Made by a program: the position numbers and the translations under genes. The notes beneath the pieces are model-generated. The model made no database searches. It saw nothing but the letters and a program-made list of their open reading frames with translations, and had not been told where the DNA came from. A stretch of DNA of 64,000 nucleotides from Patagioenas fasciata. Its lineage: Eukaryota > Chordata > Aves > Columbiformes > Columbidae. This document shows, one piece after another, positions 39,718 to 51,667 of the stretch (positions within the stretch are counted from its first letter, which is position 1; the number at the start of each line of letters is the position of its first letter). The stretch lies in contig NC_092521.1 of the NCBI RefSeq assembly GCF_037038585.1, forward strand, positions 71,414,898 to 71,478,897, given 5' to 3'.

Positions 39718-40110
39718 AGAATGAATAATGGTGGTTTCCCAAGTTTTTAGACTATACTCGTGGTGGAAGTAGTTCTCATTTTACAGTCTCATTAAAAACT
39801 GTTTAGATCTCAGCCCATAACATTATCTAGGCATGAAGACACTCTGTTTGCCAATGAAATTGAGAAACTGATTTTGACGTTTAATGTGTCATATCTATTT
39901 TATTTATAAACTCTAAACAGTAATGAGATGTTCACTTGGTAAAACAGGATGAAACAGATATATAAACTGCTATGCAGAACTATAGTGGATTCAATTTGGG
40001 AAGGAAATGAAGGGTTCTCTCTTTTTCATGACTTAATCAAGAACCCTTCCAAGAGGGCTCTTAAAAGGGTGAGGTGGCAGCCTGTCTCACAAGTGATGAC
40101 AGCAGCCCCT

Positions 40111-40281
40111 AAATCAAGTGTCACACGGCTTCAAACCCTAAGGAGTCATCAGTCATGCCTGCAAGAGGGAAAGGAGCAGCCTCCTTCCTTGAGATCAATG
40201 AGGCAAACACAGAATACTCCTTCTGCTCTCCTAAGGATGACTGATGACTCCTTAGCAGTTGAAGTGTGTGACATTTGATTT
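40111..40281. repeat. 171-bp inverted repeat with long arms (hairpin)
   Basis: Arm 1 (40111-40156) and the reverse complement of arm 2 (40237-40281) agree at about 40 of 46 aligned columns. They include a perfect 19-bp block ctaaggagtcatcagtcat. The loop is about 80 nt. The outer parts of the arms read aaatcaa(g/a)tgtcacac. It may be a MITE-like non-autonomous DNA element, a local inverted duplication, or a structured RNA in the FHOD3 intron. I found no clear target-site duplication at the arm ends and do not recognise the family. Confidence 0.85.
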
Positions 40282-43200
40282 CACTTACTGATAAGATTGT
40301 GTCTATCCAAACACCTTCTAGTTAATGTTTCCAGGACCTCTATGTAGCTGTTCTTTGTGACATTTTACACAAAGCTCAATTGTTCAATGATTAATGAATT
40401 TCTCAACAACGGAAAAAAAAAAACTCTTAAGAGAATTTTGTAACTGTGTTGCTTGATTTTCTGATCACAACACAACACAGGAATCTAGGCTCCTCAAGAA
40501 AAGCAGTGGGAGATATCCTGCATTTGTCAAGTTACACTTTGTGGGGAAAACAGTCCTAAAAGAAAATTGGTCTTTTTCCTTAACACTTTAAATTATATCC
40601 TTTAGGTTTGCTTTCCAGAAAGCCTAATGCATATATTGATTACAAATATTTTCCAAAACTATAAGAAGCAGATTTACACATTATTATAGATTTCAACGGA
40701 CTTGAGAATGTGCTTTATAGCTTGCTTAGTTTTCTTACACCACCATATTCGGATGCAGTTATTTCGTATTTTGAAATAATGCAACCGGTATGATTTTAAA
40801 ACTATGCTTTGTAACTACAAGGCACACTTGTTTATAGGTTCTAAAACATGCCTGCTTTATATTACATCTAGTTGTATCAGATGTCTTGTTAAATTAACTT
40901 TTTTAATATCATGCAAATTGCATTGCACTATTTACTTATATTATAGTGCTTGTACCCAATTCTTCTGCTTTTACGACTGGCATTGAATTGTTTTAAGCAG
41001 TTGTATTTTTATTTCTGTTATGATATCACAATCAGGAAATGCAAGAATGTTTTTCAACCCTGTTTTTATATGTACCATGTTCATCTGTATTCTGCCCTGG
41101 ATGCCTTTGGGACTTTTAGCACTTTGCACAAAATTCACAAATCTCTGATAAATGAAAGAACAAGGCAACTCGGAAGTCTGTCAGAAAATACATTGAAAGG
41201 GAGCTAAACCATACTACAGCACGCTGTCAACTATATCTGTGTATCTTTTTTAAAGTCCTGTGCTTCATATACTTCTAGTCTGAACATTACTTTCTTTACT
41301 CCATAAGCTTGTTCGTCAAAAAGCACACTTGTAAATCAGAAGAAGAGCGCTGCAGTACAGTGCAGCAAAACATAGTGAGTGTGGCTATCTTAATGCTTCA
41401 GAATGAGGGACAGGAACAGAATGGCGTTACTGTCAAAGAAAAATGCTCCACATAACCTTTAGCATTTTGCCAAAGCCAGCCCACCAGAAGAAACCAAAGA
41501 GAATTTCTGAGTTTGCACTTGCCAAATGAATCTTTCATTTAAAATTTGAAACAAAGGCATTGTTTTTGCCAAACATTTTTAAGCTTCGCTGAGGCTTCGC
41601 GTGAAAAACCAAGACCTCCGACTACTTGGAATTCATATTTGATGTGAAACTTGGGCTTGTTCCCACTTAATGCAAATAAGAGACTGCACGTTACCTTCAA
41701 GCTCTTCAATTTAAAAATGATACTGACACAAAACTGTGCCAAATTAACTCAGCTATGATGAAATGATTATAAAAACATGGTGTTACAAACTGTCTTGGCA
41801 CTTAAGGACATGATGAAGTCTCCATAACACTCAAAAAATTTGTTAAAATGGAAATAAAGACTGCTTTTGAAGGCTACATCTTATTCCAAACACTATACTA
41901 CTAAGGATTTTTTTTAAAACCTAAATATAACAAGATATAAAACAGATATTTATGCTGAAAAATCTTTTTTTTAAAAAAACGTAACACAATAGATTACGAA
42001 TGTTAATATACTTTAATGTCATAGGCTAAAAAATAAATTAAGTATGACCTTTTGGAAAAGAGTGTTTGGTGTATAAATAACCTTATAATACTAACTTGTA
42101 TTTTTCTTCATTTAAAAAAATTGAAACAGCTTTTCTTTCTAAAATCAATATAAAAATCATCTTACATGTTCTTACACTTTGTTAAGAGATAAACAAAAAT
42201 CATGCTCAAAAGATGCCTTTAGCAATGTTAGTAACTGTTGTTAAGGATAGCAAAGTTGACGGGTATACCGGACTTTACATCATATAAAGTCTTATTTTCT
42301 AGTTTGAAGTGTACTACCTTAAATACTTGAGCATGTGATATGAATACTCGCCAGCTTGGGGAAAACTTCTCCTCAATTACCCACTAATTAGAATCTGAAT
42401 TTTGAGACTATATAAAATTTTTTTGAAGGGCAAGGTTGTTTGAAAAACAGCCACTGTTCTACCCGAAGTAGCTACTTTAAGTGGTAACAGATAATTCCCA
42501 AATTCCTTTCCGTATCACATACATTAGGAAGCAGGGAAGTCTAATTCTTCAAGGAAAATTATGTTCTGAACTGTCAGAAATCCTTCACTTAAAAACTAAA
42601 TTCATACACAGATATAGGTTTGTGTGCATTGCTTTTCCCTTCCCTCTCGTTACTCTTCAGCCCAGTCAACTCCAGTTAAATTTATTAGGATAAATATTTA
42701 AACAACATTTTCATGAAAACAGCTGATCAGCTGAAAGGCAGAGATCTTACTGGTGTGTTCACTGAAGGCACTGAGCACTACATGCTCAGAAATACCTACT
42801 AGACTTCAAGTAACCTACATGGAAGAGAACATGTATGAATATCCTAACTGGGAAAAGTCATGATGGGAGGTATGGGAGGTGCAGGATGCGTGGGAAGAGA
42901 GGATTAGCACTCACTGTTAAATATGTGTCAACGCCCGGATTAACCAGTGGAAAACATAAATTTGTAGAAATACAAATACTTCCCAGAAACAGCTCAGGTG
43001 AACAAAAAGAGAAGAAACCAGAGAAGACTCTTGGAAACTTGCCCCCTTTCCCCTGAGCAAGCAGTCCACCCACTTGGCAAGCTCACAGGGAAACCCAACG
43101 TGCACTGTGACTCTCAAATAGGTTTTCCCTGAGAATGCCTTGAAGAGACAATGGTTTTCCCAATCTGTGGCCATGAGACGACCTGACTCTCTTGGAGTTG

Positions 43201-43630
43201 GAACGCCTTTGTCTAAAACTTTCAAAATTCAAAGACTTTTTTTCTGATCTAAAAGACATCATCAACTACCAAAATTTTCCATTAAATGGTCCACCCTTTA
43301 CCATTTACTTCTATTGTTCAGGAAATCGTCATTCTGGCATTTTCTAAATTCTGAATGCTTAATTTTGGAAACCCACAAAAAACATTGTGTGTTTTGGAAA
43401 TTCACAATTCTGCAGTCTTGCAGAATTGTTAAATCTTGTTATTCACAGAAGAAATGTCTGTTTAAAACAAAGCAAAAAAATGTTGAACTAACAGCTTGAA
43501 AGCCTTGCACCTCCTAGCTGAAAAACATTATAAGTTGCCAACCTCCATTTTTTATGCATTAGTAAAGGAGCAGAGGCGCTTCTCTTATTGATTTTACTTA
43601 TATTTATTGATAGAAATGGAATGTGTCATC

Positions 43631-43820
43631 CTGAGGGTGCCAGCGCACTGGAACAGGCTGCCCAGGGAGGTTGTGGAGTCTCCTACTCTGGAGGCATTCA
43701 AAACCTGCCTGGACACCTTCCTGTATAACCTCATCTAGGTGTTCCTGCTCCGGCAGGGGGATTGGACTAGATGATCTTTCGAGGTCCCTTCCAATCCCTA
43801 ACGTTCTGTGATTCTGTGAA
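43631..43820 (+). mobile_element. CR1 LINE 3' fragment (about 190 bp)
   Basis: The segment encodes the C-terminal CR1 ORF2 words [17 protein letters not shown] (ggaacaggctgcccagggag). It then carries gattggactagatgatcttt and cgaggtcccttccaatccc, and ends in ctgtgattctgtgaatc octamers. The tail variant is the same as in the copy at 29400-31036. It lies antisense to FHOD3, about 900 bp below the 68-bp exon. Confidence 0.95.
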
Positions 43821-44655
43821 TCCCATTTTAGCATCACATTGGCAGCATGCTCTAGCTTTCACTGATGTTTTCTTTTCACTTTTTCTGACCTGTTCTCCCC
43901 AACAACTTTCCTTCCAGTCCTGCAACATTTCCGAGTCCTTCTCCTTATCCAGTAAAACCAACCTGAAATTCAAGCTTTTCATTCAATTCTCTTCCTTATC
44001 ATTGACATCGCTTACCTATCACATTGGCTATGTCCCTACAGAAGCAAAAATTGTGCTGATTCCAGGTCTCCTCCACAGCAAACACTCACATTCAAATCCA
44101 TGCCTTTGCTTAAACCCATCAGTCACTACCATGCCCTTCCCAGCTCTATGAAGTATCTTTTTGGCTAATCAATAAATCATTTCCTCTAATCTCAGTCTAA
44201 ATTCTAACACCTTCAGAGCTCTCCCACTACATCTTGGCTCCTCATCAGATCTGTCTCATGTCTCTCACATATTTTTTTAGTTTTTGAAGTGGCTTAAACC
44301 TAGTCTATTTGTCAATTATTAGGCCAATGCTTGGGCCATCACCCCAGCCTATGGCTTCCTAGCTCCTCTTTTCATACCCCACTTCCAGTCTTTCCAATAC
44401 AGAACTATGTCACTGTCTAATGATCAGTCTAAGTTTCCATCTAGGAGTTCCATTTTTCTTCTCTGCTCTCCTGCCAGGTTCCAACCACTCACTCTGCCAT
44501 TACTCCACTTCTTTTCCTGCCTTCTGACAGACTGAAGGAACAGCGAAAGGCTTGCAGACTATAAAAAGACCTTAAGAAGCAAATGGCTGATTGCACATTA
44601 GGAAGCAAGTCTTAAAATTCTCTCCTGCCAGAAACTGCAAGCTGTTCTCTACATT

Positions 44656-44669
44656 AAAAAAAAAAAAAA
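44656..44669. repeat. Homopolymer A14
   Basis: Fourteen A, inside the intron about 50 bp below the donor of the 68-bp FHOD3 exon. On the transcribed strand it is a U-run in the early intron. Confidence 0.8.
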
Positions 44670-44720
44670 GAAATTCGATTCATGTTCAAATCACAGAACG
44701 TACAGCCATTATTTGCTCAC

Positions 44721-44788
44721 CTGAAATATTTGTTTCAAGGAGAAAAGTGCTCGTCTCAGCTCCCGTCCATTGGAATTGTAAAGTTTTT
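44721..44788 (-). CDS. FHOD3: FHOD3 internal coding exon (68 bp, GBD-FH3 region)
   Basis: The minus strand completes a split Glu codon and then encodes 22 codons: KLYNSNGRELRRALFSLKQ followed by IFQ. This is the FHOD3 segment directly before DDKDLVHEF, which is encoded by the exon at 26507-26612. It lies at the start of the FH3/armadillo region of the formin. The acceptor is a run of 16 T then ctccag, before AAAAACTT. The donor is CAG/gtgagc. The exon starts in phase 1 (the G of the Glu codon comes from the upstream exon) and ends in phase 0, which fits the next exon exactly. The upstream exon should end in a Cys-Ile pair plus G. I searched 44789-64000 for it and did not find it, so it probably lies beyond the window. 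The exon is too short to stand out as an open frame, so ab initio tools may miss it. Confidence 0.93.
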
Positions 44789-44810
44789 CTGGAGAAAAAA
44801 AAAAAAAAAA
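44789..44810 (-). promoter_or_regulatory. FHOD3: Splice acceptor with T16 polypyrimidine tract, FHOD3 68-bp exon
   Basis: Read on the minus strand: sixteen T, then ctccag, then the exon. The homopolymer (A16 on the plus strand, 44795-44810) forms the whole visible polypyrimidine tract. Confidence 0.88.
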
Positions 44811-46196
44811 GGAAGAAAACAGAAAGAAGTTCAGCATAAAAAAACTGACAACATGGTAAAAAAGTAGTACAGATTTCAAAAGAGTTGAAGACTAACAGTG
44901 CCCATTTCCCATTAGATAGACTGCTATTAAATAATACAGTTTTGGTTTTTATAAATACAAGACTCCTGCTTTAAAAAAGTGCAAGTAAAACCATGGTTTA
45001 ATTGTCCATAACTTCAGATAGCATCTCCCAGGTAAAATCACAATAGCCTCAACAAGATCAGTGAGAAACAATGCTCTAAGAAGTTTTTGAAAATGTCTAG
45101 AAATGCTGTTTTTTCTGCATTAAGGTAAATTTAGGGTTTATCAAAAGTACCAGGTTAGCCTCAAAAGACTCAGTTGAGAGCACTCTTTGCTTTTGTTATC
45201 AAAGCTAGAGCCACGGAATCCCATCCTTGACTGCCTTCCCTCTAGACATTCTTTTCTTGTGTTCTCATCTTTCTATTGTTAAATCCTTTCTGCAATGGCA
45301 ATGAACATTAATACCAGAAATAGTCGGACAGTCTGTTCTAAGCATAATTCAAAACAGTGTTTTATTCTCATGAAAACTGATCTTGATCTTTCTTTTTAAA
45401 AAAAAAAAATGAAACAGAGGCCTTCTTTTCATCATCCAATACTGAAATATATTACTTCATTTATGCCCCTACTTATGCATACTCATAGAAATAATTAAAG
45501 AAGACAAAAGTAACTCTCCTGCTATCTTTCTGAACCCTGCCACAATGTTTGTGCCTTTGGAAGATGTCTTGGACTGCACATCTCAAGTTTATTCTTGTGT
45601 ATACAGAAGTGATTTGCGCCTATGCATGGATGGAGCAGAAGGTTTGTTCTTCAAGTGTTCCTGGTCTACTCTGTTTGGCGTATCTGATAGATAGAGACTA
45701 TATGCAACAGTTCTACAGTCCTAAATTTCATTTCATTATACTAACACAATCCGAGGAGAGAAGAAAAGAAAATCAAAACTTCATTATCATCTCTCATGAC
45801 ACACTTTCATCCACAGATCATCATGAAAGGACCTTTTCTGCATTCGATAGCGGCCAGCAGGTCATGAGATCAAGGCTGGAATGCCTGTGGAGTGGGAATA
45901 TTCTTATAAGAAAATGAAATAAAACTTTGGGGTTTGAAATTTCTTATTTTCCTTTGTCTACTTCTCCTTTAATTACCACTTCACACCAGAAAATCAAGTT
46001 AAAATTTATTTCCCTCTCTCAGGAAGTTACAAAAAAGGCATAGCATTGGGGGATTAAATGCGTTTATGATTCAGTAATCATTTTTTACTTCAATCAAAGA
46101 TGGCAGGTTTTAATTTTAGAAAAAACATTTCTTATTCCCAACAGATGTCTTCAACCAAACAAAAAATGTGAAGTAAAACTTCAGCAAAACTTACAC

Positions 46197-46208
46197 TTTT
46201 TTTTTTTT
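46197..46208. repeat. Homopolymer T12
   Basis: Short T-run. Confidence 0.7.
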
Positions 46209-47739
46209 ATTTGAAAGCAATTTTGTTCATCGTTAATTGCCTCTGATTTCAAAGGCAGAACGTGTAGAATTGGCAAAACTATTGTTGTTGTAAGTTTTCT
46301 CCTTCCTTGCACTGTTTATAGATTCCTGACAAAACATTGGAAGAATGGATTGCACTTCAAGCCATAAACTTGGAGGCATACTTTAATTATTCTCTGTTAG
46401 AAATGCACTGGCATGTGAAACTACATTTCTTGGCAGGATGAAGAGTAATTTTGTCAGGAAAGCTTAAAGAATAATAAAGGTCTTTCAAGACCCGGTCTGT
46501 CAACTTTACATGTCATATTACACAAAATATTCCTCTTTGAAAGATACCTCCATCTGGCCTTTGTTTTTACTAATTTCCCTCTATTCATAATTCTCCAGCA
46601 TCATTACGAGCAAAATCTCTCCAAACAAGGCAGTACATTATCATCTTAATTAAGAGAGGCACCACTTCTTAATGTGCTGGCAACTTTGTACATAAAAATC
46701 AACGTCTTAACAAATGCCATCTGTTGGTCTTGGTCTTAAACAGCAACAATCATTATCCCGGCTTGGGGTAGAGTACTAACGAACCATTGTTATGATACCA
46801 TAACGCTGGTTGCTTTCATTGGTGCGTGCAGATTCTTGGTACGTCTCAGAGGAACAATGCTGAACATTTCTCTTCTTGTTTTTTTCACAGAGCTTAACAT
46901 CATCCTTGGCAATCAGCAACAAAAATGCTCTCCCTGCTTGCATGTAGCAAAAAGGACAGAAATTATTGACTGCAGCTCAAAAAGGGGTCTATGATTAGAG
47001 CTGAAGAATCAATAACTACTGGAAGTATTGTGTTTGGCAACAGCAGCACATATTGCAAATGCTTGAGCTGGTTTGATGCCCCTTTCGAGAAGCAACAGTC
47101 CAGGTAAGTCATCTCATTCCTGACATCTGCCAGGGTGCAGAGATCTACACAGAGATAATGTACATTCATAGATCCCTCGTCACGTAGAGCTAACCTTGTT
47201 GACTCAGCTCAGAAATCCAAGTTCCTAAGCTCTTCACCTGATATACTTAAACATGGGCAACATACTGACTGCCTACATGAGGCTTGACATCCACTTCTCA
47301 CAGTACTGGCAGCCATCAGAAACATTCACAGAGCATAACCCAAGGAGGAAAGTGCGACAGTCACTCCTTGGACTCATGCTACATCAGGAGATGTTTTGAT
47401 TTAGAAATGTGCAGTCCAGGGTGAACCTCACTCAGGGCAGAAAAGCCTGCATAAGCCAAGGTACTGCACTGGTCACCTTATGAAAGTTTGTATTTTCATT
47501 GTATTTCTGTGTGCTGTTTTTCAAAAAACTATAAATGCAGACACCAGATTACAGCTCAGAGATACTCTGTAAGATGCTCTCAAGGCCCTTCAGGATTCCC
47601 ATTTGTCAACAGTAACTTTAACACCACACGGACTTTGCGGCTCATCCCAAAAGCCCCAGACTGCAACAAAGGCTATGAAAATGCATCAACAAAAACTGTA
47701 AGGCAATATTCATAAGCTCTTTTTCTACAGTAGAAATTC

Positions 47740-47808
47740 AAACTAAAACAAAAGCAAAAGCAAAACCAAAACAAACAAAAACAACAAACAAAACAACAAA
47801 CATCAAAC
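47740..47808. repeat. A-rich AAAAC/AAAAGC simple repeat
   Basis: Degenerate caaaa, caaaag and acaacaaa units over about 70 bp. Confidence 0.85.
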
Positions 47809-50800
47809 AGAGAGGGAAAGGCACATTTGCTTACAGTGTTTTCATACTGAAGATGATTCGAAACCAGATAGAAAATGCTTTTTAATGCTTGCTGTTTTAC
47901 ATTAACAATTTAAAGCATTGCCCTCTTTTAAACAGACTGAAAAACATTCTTTCATGCTAAAGGACAGAGGTGATTGGAATTTCCGTGGTGCATCCCTGGC
48001 AGAGTTGTCTTCAACTGAAACAAATGATGTGTATGGCTTTGAAACGGGAGTGCAGCCTGCTACTATCACCAGAATCAAAACATTCTGAGGTGCTCAAAGG
48101 ACAGCCCAAAAGCCCACCCTGCTCACTGCCTTGTTCTAATGTCTTATAGAGAAGTTTGAATATATACACCAGGACTGCTTTATGCCAGAAATTGAACCTT
48201 CCTGTTAATGACTGCATTTCTGACAGTTATATCATGATAAGCCTTGCTGCTGCAGTTCTTTTTTCTATTTTCCTTCAAGAAATAGAGAGATGCACCTGCA
48301 GCTGTGAAACAGGTTTAATTGCAGATACCTAGACAATAGAAAATGCTCGTGGTGGTTCCCTCTGATGTTAACTAACACTAGAGGGCACTGCTTATTCCTT
48401 TATTTTGTGAACGAAAAGGTACTCTGTCCCACCATGGGCTTCCCACTGATGGAGCAATGCTGTTCGGGATGCTGAGTTGGTACTTCACTAACCTCGAAAT
48501 TCTGCTTTTTATCTGTAGACTGTATGGCATCCCAAGAAATTAAAGAGCATCAGCACAGCCAACCTCAAAAATTCAAAATCAAAATCAACTCTTTCAAAAG
48601 CATCTGATAGAAAATCAGGTACTGGTATGGGCTTGAGTTTTATTTATCTTTCTGTAACAAGTAAGAGTCACATTTGTTAAATTATCCTTCACATTGTAAC
48701 AGGTGGGTGTATAGCCTTGAAAAACAAAGAGATTTCCTTTGCTCACTGCTTCTTTCTGTAGGTAGAGCTTCAAAAATAACCGAGATTGTGACACAGACAG
48801 GTACATGTGAGAGGTCACAACATACACGTGCCTGTTTTCTTGCAACAGCAGCACTTTGATTGAGAGAATTCTTCACAGTCTAAAAGAAAACCACTATTTA
48901 TTACTCTGGGTTTTTGTTTGCTTTTACTTTTGTAAAAACATCTCTCCTAGAGTAGAAAGGAAAACAACTCATGCTAGGTGAAAAGGGATTTTTCCAGGTG
49001 AATTTGGTACAAACGTTGCAGTGGAGGGGAGGTAGTTTGGTTTGCAACCAGCATCTTTTCAGAAGCCAAGAAAAGTCTCTGAAGATCTTTAGTTTATTGG
49101 ACCACTAGTAGCTTTCAAAGGGGATTCTATATTTTCAAAGACAACCATCAGTGTCTCAAATTTCATTGGCTATTAAACTCCTTCAACTACAGGGGAAGAG
49201 GGACATTTTAAAGAAAATAATAATTAGTCTTTATATTCTTAATGAAAGTACTGACTTTTCTTCTGCTTTCTATGGGAAAGCAAGTGTTTCCAACTCATAA
49301 TAATAAAAGAAAAAAGAGAACTAGCTGAATATTGCTTGGTTCAGTCCCATGTGTTACACTTGACCTCTGACCGACAGGGTACCATCCTCCTCCCTTCCTC
49401 TTCCATCACACCCATTGAATTAGTCCCTGGGATATAGTAATTTATGTAGCATCAGCCTTTTGAGCTATTGGCAAAAGCTCATGAACATCTGGCTGAGCAC
49501 AAATGGGAGTTGCTCTGCTTCACTTGCTGCTGCCTGAATGACCTCCACGTCTTCCATCCATGCCTCTTTTCTTTAAACTATAATTTCAAGACGAAGCTCC
49601 TTTCCTTACAAAAACATAAAAGGGAGATTAACTCCACATTTGATTACATTAGCAGGGTACCTGGTGCAGATCTAATTAAATGACATTTGAAACGTTTCCT
49701 GCCATTCATTTTAGAAGTCCTTGCATGGGACAGAAGGAGCAATATTCTCTGGCTTCCCCCAGCCACTTGCAAACTGGTTAGTGCTTAGAAACTGAAAACG
49801 TAATTCTCGTGCCTGCAACAACTAATAAAACATTATTTTAAGCGCTAACTAAGAAGTATTGGTGATAGAAGTAATAGTAACAGTCTTTAAGAATTTAAAT
49901 GAACTGCCTAGGTTTCCACCAGCACTGATAGAGAAAAAACATACAGAACAAAGAAAAACGTTTTTAACAGTTAAAAAAACCTTTTTCTGTGAACTCCAAG
50001 TACCACACTTCTGAATCTATTACTACACTATTCCAACTTTAAATAAGTGTTATTCTTTCTGAATGAATTTACACAATTATAAAACTGTGTAAAAATTTGG
50101 ATAGCACAGCAATAAGTCAAGCATACAGGTCCAATCCTGTGAATAGGCTTCAGGATAGAGCCTGGTGGACTTTGCTGGGTTACTCAAGAGGGCCCACGGG
50201 TAAATATAGTTCTGCAGATCTATAAAACAACTGTATATAAAACTACTTAGTGCAGTGTGCCAGTCTTTCACTATATGTCAAACCAATTAAAGCAGTCGTC
50301 TAAGAAAAGACCTGGTCCTGTGCCAAGAATAGGATCTCTTTTTAGTTTTGCTTTTGTCCACAAAAGCTAGTCATAAATGTGTTGGCCAGACAAGGCACTC
50401 TCCTTTTCCTCTCAGACCCCCTAGAAAATACACGGAGAAGGGATTCATTCGCAGGCACATTGCCCACTATTGCATTAACAAAATTGATGCTTCTGCTGAG
50501 ATTGCTTCATTTTTGCATATTAGAAATCTTCATTTTTCTCTGAATCTAATTTTATTTTCTTTCTACAAACAGTTTGTTATGTATTAATTAGTGCAACACA
50601 TCACATGTAAACTCAAGCTATATATTCTCCCACTGCTCCAGGAATAAACGATTAGCACTTAGCCCGGAAAAGGAGTTTTCCCACAATAAAGGACCCGAGG
50701 CCAAGCAAGTGGCTGCGTACAAATTTCAAATTTCAGGAAGCCTGGCCATGCAATGCCGAGCTCACATCACTGTTAGCGCTGACTGCTTTGGAGGAATGTG

Positions 50801-51635
50801 CAGGCTGCCTCCAAGGAATGTCAGCCCGGCTCCCCATCAGAACAAAACCTTCCTCCCCTCCTTTCATTCAGACACGCAGCAGCTGCTTAGCTAATTATCT
50901 GGAACAGCGGGTCCCCTCAGTGAGCTGGGTCCTTTGCCCCCGCTGGGAGAGGGGGATCCTTTGTGGGGAGAGGATCCTATTACGGTTGCACATGACAAGA
51001 GCTTCCCTTCAAGCCTGCATCCTTATTCCTTTTCTCTGGAAAGGACCCGCAGGTGGGGAGTGGGAGGAGGGAAAGCAGCAAAATAGCCTTGGACATCCTT
51101 TCCTATTGCATACCCTAAAGCCACGCTGGCAGGGGCTTAAAGCAGAAGGTGCAAAGAGCCACTCTAGGGAGCCTGTGAGTTTGGACAAGCAAGCAGGGAG
51201 AACTCCATGGTGGGATCTCCACTGGGAATGAAAAATATTTTATATGTCCAGCACTTCAGAGCAACTCTGTACACTTGCACTTAAGGAGTTTCCTGCCTCT
51301 TCAAGGCCAGAAATCTGTTTTCCTGGCACTGCAAGAAGCAACTGGCAGAAACAAACCCCTGGATTTCCACAGGGAGAGCACACAGGGCAGAAATCCCACT
51401 TTGCAAAGAAGGACTGGAGTTAATGCTTTTGAACGTTTCTCTCAAGTGCCAAATATCCTAACTTCTATCACAAGGGGATTAACATAGCATTGTCAGCACA
51501 AGAGCAATTATACATTTAAATTCAGTGACAAATGTGTCCACTCCTCTAGGTGTTTTCCCCATGAAGCGTACTATGATTCCTGCTTCTGTATTTCCAAGAG
51601 ATATGAAATCAGATTAAATAACTTGCAGGAAATGG

Positions 51636-51666
<31 letters not shown>

Positions 51667-51667
51667 A
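51636..51667. repeat. (AAAAC)n simple repeat
   Basis: About six successive AAAAC units followed by AAAAAACTCC. Confidence 0.9.

Larger units (their letters stand above)
37751..43630. other. Intronic DNA holding a hairpin, a hAT-like end and simple repeats
   Basis: Apart from the separately listed hAT-like segment (38999-39090), 17-bp tandem repeat (39675-39717) and inverted repeat (40111-40281), I see unique AT-rich DNA. The stretch 40600-42200 is especially AT-rich and lacks recognisable repeats. Confidence 0.55.
26613..44720 (-). other. FHOD3: Complete FHOD3 intron (18.1 kb) between the two recognised exons
   Basis: On the minus strand this intron runs from the gtgagc donor at 44720 to the cag acceptor at 26613. 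It contains a 5'-truncated CR1 of about 1.6 kb, three shorter CR1 pieces, a hAT-like transposon end, a 171-bp inverted repeat, AAAC-type simple repeats and a possible degraded LTR. The rest looks like unique intronic DNA. I found no further exon inside it, as expected, because the phases of the two exons join directly. Confidence 0.85.

Noticed and set aside
43771..44151. 126-codon plus-strand open frame
   Set aside because: It starts inside the CR1 tail at 43.8 kb and continues into unique intron. Not a gene.
44591..44867. Plus-strand frames over the 68-bp exon
   Set aside because: They are antisense shadows. The minus strand carries the FHOD3 exon with proper splice sites.
45549..45917. 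122-codon plus-strand open frame
   Set aside because: No family resemblance, and it lies antisense to the FHOD3 intron. Probably chance.
50788..51231. 147-codon plus-strand open frame
   Set aside because: GC-richer intronic segment without recognised motifs or exon borders.
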